The notes below the pieces were generated by a model, which saw only the letters and a list, made by a program, of their open reading frames with translations, had not been told where the DNA came from and ran no database searches. The position numbers and the translations under genes are program-made. A DNA stretch of 39,286 nt. Origin: an uncultured Hyphomicrobiales bacterium. Lineage in GTDB: Bacteria; Pseudomonadota; Alphaproteobacteria; Rhizobiales; Aestuariivirgaceae. Below, one piece after another: positions 33,954 to 39,286 of this stretch. Location of the stretch: contig CADEEO010000007.1 of NCBI GenBank assembly GCA_902826365.1, forward strand, positions 1 to 39,286. Direction: 5' to 3'. Numbering within the stretch: the stretch's first letter is position 1; each line of letters begins with the position of its first letter.

Positions 33954-35288
33954 CTAGTTCAGGCGCGGCGACCACGCGGGATCAGAACCGAACCCGGGTG
34001 TCTGAACCTGCTGCTCATTGTACCCGGTGATATCCACCGAATAGAGCTGAGGCCCCCCATTTTCACCAGGAGTATCCCGGAAAAACATGAGTACGCGGCC
34101 GTTTGGCGCCCACGTTGGACCTTCGTTATGGTAGCCTTCGGTTAATATTCTCTCACCAGAGCCATCAGGCTTCATCACGCCAATGGCAAAGCGGCCGCCG
34201 GCCTGCTTTGTAAACGCAATGTATTGGCCATCCGGCGACCAAACCGGCGTTGAATAGCGCCCGTTGCCGAAGCTGATGCGATTCTGCCCCGAGCCATCAA
34301 CGCCCATCACATAAATTTGCTGGGTACCGCCGCGGTCGGATTCAAAAGTAATCTGGCTGCCATCGGGCGCATAGCTGGGACCTGTATTGATTGCCGGCGT
34401 GTTGGTAAGCTGGCGCAGCTGGCGCGAACGCAAATCCATTTCATAGATGTTGGAGTTGCGCCCGTCCGTGGTCAGAAGGCTCATGATCACGCGCTGCCCA
34501 TCAGGCGAATAGCGCGGCGCAAAGCTCATGTTGGCAAATTCGCCGACGATCTCTTTCTGGCGGGTTACAATGTTGAAGAGATAAACCCGCGGCGTTCCCT
34601 GGCCGATCGACATATAGGTGATTTCCTGGCTGTTCGGCGAAAAGCGCGGCGTGACCACGAGTTCCGAACCATCGGTCAGGGTGCGGACATTGAATCCGTC
34701 CTGGTCCATCACCGCCAGTTTCTTCACGCGCTGGTCCTTGGGGCCGGATTCGTCCACAAATACAATCTGGGTATCAAAATAGCCATCAATGCCGGTGAGC
34801 GCTTTGTAAATCACATCCGAGGTCAAATGACCGATGCGCCGGAGGTTTTTTGGCGAGGTCGAAAACTGCTGTGCGGCAATCTGCTGCTGCGAGTTGACGT
34901 CAAACAGCTTGAACTCGACGCGGATTTTTCCACCTTCCACATAGACCTGGCCGGTCACCAGCGCCTTGGCCTGGATCTGCCGCCAGTCGGCAAAGCGCGG
35001 CTCCTGGTTGAAATCCGTAATTTGCTCAATGAAGGAATTCTGCGGCAACGGCTCGAAATAACCGGAGCGGCCCAGATTATTGCTGATCACTTCATTCAGG
35101 GTTGCGCCCGCTTCCTCAGCCCCTCCGCCCACCAGAAAAGGTGTGATCGCAATGGGGAGTGGATTGATGCGCCCGCCTGAAACATCCACCTCAAGGGCGA
35201 AGCTCGCCCGTGGCGCAAGAGCCAGCATGAGCAAGGAAAGCCCCAAAAGAAAATTTCTCCTGGTCGCAAGGCGGGTAAATTTGGGCAT
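33954..35288 (-). CDS. tolB: Tol-Pal system periplasmic protein TolB
   Basis: A 444-residue periplasmic protein. The N-terminal TolB domain (about 32-165) is followed by a six-bladed beta-propeller of WD40-like TolB repeats ([78 protein letters not shown]). TolB binds Pal and TolA. The signal peptide contains TRRNFLLG at 9-16, which looks like a twin-arginine motif before the hydrophobic core. I chose the ATG at 35288, with GGAA upstream. An ATG four codons earlier is possible. It starts 17 bp after tolA. Confidence 0.95.
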   Translation of the reverse strand: MPKFTRLATRRNFLLGLSLLMLALAPRASFALEVDVSGGRINPLPIAITPFLVGGGAEEAGATLNEVISNNLGRSGYFEPLPQNSFIEQITDFNQEPRFADWRQIQAKALVTGQVYVEGGKIRVEFKLFDVNSQQQIAAQQFSTSPKNLRRIGHLTSDVIYKALTGIDGYFDTQIVFVDESGPKDQRVKKLAVMDQDGFNVRTLTDGSELVVTPRFSPNSQEITYMSIGQGTPRVYLFNIVTRQKEIVGEFANMSFAPRYSPDGQRVIMSLLTTDGRNSNIYEMDLRSRQLRQLTNTPAINTGPSYAPDGSQITFESDRGGTQQIYVMGVDGSGQNRISFGNGRYSTPVWSPDGQYIAFTKQAGGRFAIGVMKPDGSGERILTEGYHNEGPTWAPNGRVLMFFRDTPGENGGPQLYSVDITGYNEQQVQTPGFGSDPAWSPRLN

Positions 35289-35305
35289 CGAAATTTCCAT
35301 GGGGC

Positions 35306-36211
35306 TTATGTTCCAAACATCATGTTTGGATTGAAATTGACGGTGATGTCTTTCCACAGGTCATAGCGGTCAGGCGGCATGAAGTCATAGCGCTGGCATT
35401 CCATGACTGCGGAAATCGCCGATTGCGCTGTCGTTGCAAAAAGCGGATCGCCGCTGCCGTTCAGCACTTCCGGGTAGCCGGAAACAGAGCCGTCAGGCGT
35501 GAGGAAAAATCGTATTTTGACAGTGATATTGGCTTCGCGCGCGCCTGGCGGCACCGACCAGCAGCCAGCCAGTTTCTGGCGCAGCGCGTCAATCAGCGTT
35601 GCGGCCATCGCGTCGTCCGTGCCCTGAACTTCGGCATCGCCCAATTCCGGCAATGCGGCGACCTCTGCCGGTTGTTGCGGCGCCGTCTTCTCGTCATCAG
35701 TCTTGTTCAGAAAGGCCGCGATGTCATCCGTATTGAGTTCCGGTTTTTTCTTCTTTGGCTTCTTTTCTTCCGGTTTCTTGACCGGTTTCACTTCCGCCTT
35801 CTTCACTTCCTCTTTCGGCTTCGGTTCTTCCTCAACCTTCTTGAGAAGATCCTTCAGGGGATCTGGATCAAGCGGCTTCGGCTCTTCCTTTTTCGGCTCT
35901 TTCACCTTTGGCGCGGGCGGCGGCGGTTCAGCCACCGGTTCCTTGACGGCGGTCTTCACTTTTTCGTCAACCTTCGGCGCCGGCTCAACCTTCTTCACCA
36001 CTTCGGCCTTTTTCGGCGCAGGTTTCTCAATAGGTTTTTCAGCAGTCTTGGTGGTGGCCTTGCGCTTTGACTCATCGCTGATCTGGGAAATATCAACTTG
36101 GATGGCGTCCTGCGGCTTCACCTTGTACTTGTCGGGATTGGGCAAGACCACAAGGGCCGCGACAAGAATCGAAGCATGCAATGCCAGTGATGTGATCAGG
36201 CTCTTGCGCAT
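35306..36211 (-). CDS. tolA: Tol-Pal system protein TolA
   Basis: A 301-residue inner-membrane protein. It has a short cytoplasmic start, one transmembrane helix (about 7-24), and a long periplasmic spacer (about 45-170) made of lysine, proline, glutamate and alanine repeats ([14 protein letters not shown] and similar). The C-terminal TolA/TonB-like domain has [33 protein letters not shown] and [15 protein letters not shown]. TolA transmits proton-motive energy from TolQR to Pal and TolB. The start follows the tolR stop by two bases. Confidence 0.95.
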   Translation of the reverse strand: MRKSLITSLALHASILVAALVVLPNPDKYKVKPQDAIQVDISQISDESKRKATTKTAEKPIEKPAPKKAEVVKKVEPAPKVDEKVKTAVKEPVAEPPPPAPKVKEPKKEEPKPLDPDPLKDLLKKVEEEPKPKEEVKKAEVKPVKKPEEKKPKKKKPELNTDDIAAFLNKTDDEKTAPQQPAEVAALPELGDAEVQGTDDAMAATLIDALRQKLAGCWSVPPGAREANITVKIRFFLTPDGSVSGYPEVLNGSGDPLFATTAQSAISAVMECQRYDFMPPDRYDLWKDITVNFNPNMMFGT

Positions 36212-36213
36212 CC

Positions 36214-36684
36214 CTAGTTTGAGACCTCCGCCTTCTTTTCAAGGTTACCGGTCACCAGGCCGATCTTGCGGTAGCCCGCCCCGTTGAGCAGGCCCATCAC
36301 TTCCATGACCGAGCCATAGCTGACATTTGTGTCGGCCCGCACGAATATCTGTTCCTCATAGCCGTTCTTGGCAATGGCCTGAAGCTTCGGCTGAAGCTCT
36401 TCAAGCGGGATCTGGGTTTCTTGCAGGAAAATGGTTCTGTCGGCCTGCACCGTGATGGTGAGCGGCTCGACGCTGGTAGTCATCTGCTTCGCTTCGGTCT
36501 TGGGCAGCTCGATGGGCACGCCCACCGTCATCAGGGGTGCCGCCACCATGAACACGATCAAAAGAACCAGCATCACGTCGACAAGCGGGGTCACGTTGAT
36601 TTCGTGCATCACGCCAGCGGACTTGCGCCGCCTGGAGTTGCGCCGCGTATATCCACCTTTAGCTCCGCCTGAAGCTGCTGCCAT
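36214..36684 (-). CDS. tolR: Tol-Pal system protein TolR (ExbD family)
   Basis: A 156-residue inner-membrane protein. A basic, Gly/Arg-rich cytoplasmic start precedes INVTPLVDVMLVLLIVFMVAAPL, the transmembrane helix with the conserved proton-carrying aspartate. The periplasmic ExbD/TolR domain follows (FVRADTNVSYGSVMEVMGLLNGAGYRKIGLVT). It forms the proton channel with TolQ. It starts two bases after the tolQ stop and overlaps nothing. Confidence 0.96.
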   Translation of the reverse strand: MAAASGGAKGGYTRRNSRRRKSAGVMHEINVTPLVDVMLVLLIVFMVAAPLMTVGVPIELPKTEAKQMTTSVEPLTITVQADRTIFLQETQIPLEELQPKLQAIAKNGYEEQIFVRADTNVSYGSVMEVMGLLNGAGYRKIGLVTGNLEKKAEVSN

Positions 36685-36686
36685 CC

Positions 36687-37394
36687 TTAAACCCGCTCAT
36701 CCAGCTGACGCGAAATGATCGCCGAGAATTCATCAGCAAAATTCTCCAGTCGCATGCCGATACGGCCTGCATCGGCCGAGAACATGTTGTAAAAAATTGT
36801 CGCTGGTATGGCGGCTACAAGGCCGATGGCCGTGGCGAACAGGGCCTCCGCGATGCCCGGCGCCACGACGGCGAGGTTGGTGTTCTGCGAATTGGCAATG
36901 GCCTGGAATGAGGTCATGATGCCCCAGACCGTTCCGAACAAACCGATAAAGGGAGCAGCCGCGCCAGTTGTGGCCAGGAACAGGAGCCGGGATTCAATCG
37001 AACTCATTTCCTTTTGAATCTGCACATCGACAACTTTTTCAATGCGCTTCTGCACCCCCTGGAAGCCTGCCCGCAGCGCCGAATCCTGGCTGCGCTTCCA
37101 CTCCCGCATGGCCGCCATGAAAATGGCCGAGAGGCCCAGATTGCTGCGCGTTCCGAGCGCGAGATAAAGGTCTTCGAGCGATTGACCCGACCAGAAGCTT
37201 TGCTCAAACCGGTCATTGGCCGAATTCATACGGCGCACCGCGAAATACTTTTCGATGATGACGGCCCAGCACCAGACCGAAGCAAGGGCCAATCCGACCA
37301 TGACGAGAAATACAGGCCAGCTGGCCTGCATGATCAAATGCCAGAGCGAAATCTGCCCCGGCTGCGCTACCGCACTGACGACTACTGGATCCAT
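36687..37394 (-). CDS. tolQ: Tol-Pal system protein TolQ (ExbB family)
   Basis: A 235-residue inner-membrane protein with three membrane helices (about 20-42, 140-160 and 172-195). The conserved ExbB/TolQ core reads LATTGAAAPFIGLFGTVWGIMTSFQAI and GIAEALFATAIGLVAAIPATIFYN. The ATG at 37394 is chosen because GGAAG lies just upstream and the protein then has the family length. A longer in-frame start at 37478 is unlikely. A 182-bp gap separates it from ybgC and may carry its own promoter. Confidence 0.96.
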   Translation of the reverse strand: MDPVVVSAVAQPGQISLWHLIMQASWPVFLVMVGLALASVWCWAVIIEKYFAVRRMNSANDRFEQSFWSGQSLEDLYLALGTRSNLGLSAIFMAAMREWKRSQDSALRAGFQGVQKRIEKVVDVQIQKEMSSIESRLLFLATTGAAAPFIGLFGTVWGIMTSFQAIANSQNTNLAVVAPGIAEALFATAIGLVAAIPATIFYNMFSADAGRIGMRLENFADEFSAIISRQLDERV

Positions 37395-37565
37395 GCCACT
37401 TCCCACTTCTCCGGAATCCGTCCCTGAACTCCATGCCCCTCGCGGGGTGGGGTCCTGAAACAGGTTAAATCTGTCCAAACTGCGGCGATTCGCGAGTTTT
37501 CAGGAGAATCGGCCGCAAGGCCGCACCTATTATGACGGGCCTCGCCCCAAATGACTGTCTTATGG

Positions 37566-37580
37566 TTAAGTTTCTGTTAC
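37566..37580. promoter_or_regulatory. Candidate CtrA box in the ybgC/tolQ gap
   Basis: TTAA-N7-TTAC, one mismatch from the CtrA consensus, overlaps the ybgC stop and lies about 172 bp upstream of tolQ. If used it would time tol-pal expression with division. One site alone is weak evidence. Confidence 0.3.
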
Positions 37581-38023
37581 GTGGCTGATTCGACAAGGGA
37601 AAGAAAGGTTTTTGTCATTTCCGGAGGCAGCCGTTTCGGTCTCCCTTTCCCGTCCACCAGCACAACCGTCACTTGCGCCTCAAACAGCGCTTCCCCGGAA
37701 CGTTTCACAGTTTGACGAAGCTCCATGCGCGCCCCGCCAAATTCGCCAAAGCGCGTTTCCACTTCCAGCAGGTCGTCAATCAGCGCGGGCTTCAAAAAAT
37801 CACAGACCATGCGGCGCACCACGAAACTTGCCGTGCCATGAAGCTCGCTGTGGTGGATATCAAGCAGCCGCAAACAGTCCGACCGGGCCCGCTCGCAGAA
37901 TTTCAGGTAATTCGCGTGGTACACCGCGCCGGAAAAATCCGTGTCCTCGTAGTAGACGCGGATGGGCAGGACATGCACCTTGCCCGCGATGCGCCCCGCA
38001 AGGTCAGGCCAGCGTTCAGTCAT
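37577..38023 (-). CDS. ybgC: Tol-Pal-associated acyl-CoA thioesterase YbgC
   Basis: A 148-residue hotdog-fold thioesterase. [27 protein letters not shown] contains the DTD motif at 27-29, with the catalytic aspartate, and the conserved H-x-N-Y. E. coli YbgC hydrolyses acyl-CoA and sits at the start of the tol-pal cluster, as here. Its true role in envelope work is unclear. The ATG overlaps the ruvB stop by eight bases. Confidence 0.93.
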   Translation of the reverse strand: MTERWPDLAGRIAGKVHVLPIRVYYEDTDFSGAVYHANYLKFCERARSDCLRLLDIHHSELHGTASFVVRRMVCDFLKPALIDDLLEVETRFGEFGGARMELRQTVKRSGEALFEAQVTVVLVDGKGRPKRLPPEMTKTFLSLVESAT

Positions 38024-39059
38024 TCATGTCGTCCAGCGGCAGGATGCCTTGCGTGATCTCCGGCCTTTGCGGAACGGAAAGCCCCATGTGCTTGAAGGCG
38101 TGCGGCGTCAGAAGCCGCCCCCGCGAGGTGCGGTTGAGAAACCCGATCTGTAAAAGATAGGGCTCGACAATATCCTCGATCGCATCGCGCGCTTCCGAAA
38201 GCGAAGCGGCAATCGTATCGATGCCCACCGGCCCGCCGCCGAAATTGACGGCAATGCAATTCAGGTAGCGGTGGTCCAGCGCATCAAGCCCGCGCTTGTC
38301 CACATCCAGATTGCCCAAAGCGCGGTCTGCCGAGCCCGCATCGATGCGCGCATCGCCCGCGACGGAGGCAAAATCCCGCACCCGCCGCAACAGCCGCCCG
38401 GCAATGCGCGGCGTTCCCCGCGAACGCCTGGCGATTTCATGGGCGCCATCCTCGGTAATCGCCACCTTCATCACCCGCGAGCCGCGCTTCACGATATCGA
38501 GCAGCTCTTCATCGGAGTAAAAATCAAGGCGAATGGGAATGCCGAAACGGTCGCGCAACGGCGTGGTCAGCAGCCCCGTGCGCGTTGTGGCTCCGATCAA
38601 CGTGAATTTCGCCAGATCAATGCGCACCGAACGCGCCGCCGGCCCCTCGCCGATGATGAGATCAAGCTGGTAATCCTCCATGGCGGGATAAAGAATTTCC
38701 TCCACCGCCGGATTGAGCCGGTGAATTTCATCGATAAAGAGAATATCCCGGTCCTCCAGATTGGTGAGCAGCGCCGCAAGATCACCGGCCTTCGCAATCA
38801 CCGGGCCGGAGGTCGCCCGAAAATTCACCCCCAGCTCCCGCGCCATGATCTGCGCCAGCGTGGTCTTGCCCAGGCCCGGCGGCCCCGCAAACAGAACATG
38901 ATCCAGCGCCTCCGCCCGCGACCGCGCCGCTTCAATAAACACCCGCAGGTTTTTCTTGACCTTCGTCTGCCCCACAAACTCATTCAAAGATTGCGGCCGC
39001 ACATGGGAGTCCAAACCATCCTCCGGCCTGTCTTCACGGTCTATAAGGCGCTGGTTCAT
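38016..39059 (-). CDS. ruvB: Holliday junction branch-migration ATPase RuvB
   Basis: A 347-residue AAA+ motor. [21 protein letters not shown] is the family N-terminus. Walker A GPPGLGKT is at 59-66, Walker [11 protein letters not shown] near 110-119, sensor [10 protein letters not shown], the arginine-finger region with PLRDRFG, and a C-terminal winged helix with [12 protein letters not shown]. With RuvA it drives branch migration during recombination repair. The ATG overlaps the ruvA stop as ATGA. Confidence 0.98.
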   Translation of the reverse strand: MNQRLIDREDRPEDGLDSHVRPQSLNEFVGQTKVKKNLRVFIEAARSRAEALDHVLFAGPPGLGKTTLAQIMARELGVNFRATSGPVIAKAGDLAALLTNLEDRDILFIDEIHRLNPAVEEILYPAMEDYQLDLIIGEGPAARSVRIDLAKFTLIGATTRTGLLTTPLRDRFGIPIRLDFYSDEELLDIVKRGSRVMKVAITEDGAHEIARRSRGTPRIAGRLLRRVRDFASVAGDARIDAGSADRALGNLDVDKRGLDALDHRYLNCIAVNFGGGPVGIDTIAASLSEARDAIEDIVEPYLLQIGFLNRTSRGRLLTPHAFKHMGLSVPQRPEITQGILPLDDMND

Positions 39060-39286
39060 AACAGAGCCAATTCTTTCAGCGCCTGCCGGATCAATTTCTC
39101 CGTCGGCTGGTCCTCGCCGTTCTTGCGCATCGCTGCCGCAACCGCCGCACCCGCTTGAGAAGCGCCGTAACCCAGATTGACAAGAGCCGACACCGCATCC
39201 GCCGCCGAGGTTGGTCGTGGCCCCTCAAGCTCCGCCTGCAATTTGGCAAGCGTTGCATCGGCGCCCGCAAACGCCGGCGTCTTGTC
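39056..39286 (-). CDS. ruvA: Holliday junction DNA-binding protein RuvA (C-terminal part, cut by window end)
   Basis: The last 76 residues or so of RuvA, open at the window edge. A flexible acidic linker leads into domain III with [27 protein letters not shown] and [13 protein letters not shown], the part that contacts RuvB. The N-terminal OB fold and helix-hairpin-helix parts are outside the window. The stop overlaps the ruvB start. Confidence 0.92.
   Translation of the reverse strand, partial: DKTPAFAGADATLAKLQAELEGPRPTSAADAVSALVNLGYGASQAGAAVAAAMRKNGEDQPTEKLIRQALKELALL

Noticed and set aside
33391..33975. Longer first Pal copy starting at 33975
   Set aside because: The extra 25 residues overlap tolB, are unlike a signal peptide and would put the lipobox too far from the N-terminus. 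The ATG at 33900 has a proper ribosome site.
35750..36060. Repetitive Lys/Pro/Glu-coding stretch as a possible tandem repeat or recombination site
   Set aside because: It is the normal low-complexity spacer of TolA and not a DNA repeat with fixed period.

Overview
The window is ordinary chromosome from an alphaproteobacterium, most likely Hyphomicrobiales (Rhizobiales) or a close relative. I judge this from GC-rich coding DNA and from family combinations typical of that order: CtrA, ChpT and SciP, a DUF1134/EipA-like envelope protein, phospholipid N-methyltransferase beside phosphatidylcholine synthase, a serC leader RNA ahead of serC-serA, and rluD next to rpoH. No phage, integrase, transposase, plasmid or CRISPR genes are visible. 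The right end is cut inside ruvA.

Layout. 1-3 kb: tRNA-Met and a minus-strand operon mnmA-pmtA-pcs (tRNA thiolation plus both routes to phosphatidylcholine). 3-8 kb: plus-strand genes for sciP (CtrA antagonist), a KefB/C-type cation/proton antiporter with a small membrane partner, and a translationally overlapping trio of class IV aminotransferase, LysE-family exporter and sulfotransferase-fold protein. 8-12 kb: a cell-cycle and envelope island, fliJ-like / ctrA / chpT / cysQ / eipA-like, with candidate CtrA boxes and a tight group of GANTC sites between fliJ and ctrA. 12-18 kb: an orphan coiled-coil membrane protein, tRNA-Glu, a DUF6476-like membrane protein, rluD, rpoH, a CAP-domain protein, an EAL protein with a degenerate GGDEF domain, and a polytopic membrane protein. 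18-26 kb (minus strand): purA, a PEP/VPxPA-CTERM exoprotein, a muiA-like DUF4139 protein, serC-serA with its leader, and an outer-membrane beta-barrel. 26-39 kb: one long minus-strand run ruvA-ruvB-ybgC-tolQ-tolR-tolA-tolB-pal-pal-cpoB-tilS-ftsH-folP-glmM, which joins Holliday-junction processing, the Tol-Pal envelope machine (with two pal copies), tRNA lysidine synthesis, membrane proteolysis, folate synthesis and amino-sugar synthesis.

How the genes work together. ChpT passes phosphate from the CckA pathway (not in the window) to CtrA, and SciP restrains CtrA. Candidate CtrA boxes lie before sciP, before ctrA/fliJ, before the eipA-like gene and upstream of tolQ, which suggests that cell-cycle timing is tied to envelope building here. 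RpoH and FtsH form the usual heat-shock pair.

Most notable observations. (1) A roughly 113-bp palindromic element, made of two inverted REP-like units with different internal hairpins and flanked by a 14-bp direct repeat, sits in the 3' end of the muiA-like gene. Removing it in silico restores an in-frame ending MNLE-stop. (2) There are two pal genes in tandem. (3) The aminotransferase/LysE/sulfotransferase trio has no known pathway that I can name. (4) A palindromic pair of GANTC sites plus a third lies within 30 bp upstream of ctrA. (5) A PEP-CTERM protein is present without a sorting enzyme in view. I see no clearly new multi-gene defence or mobile system.
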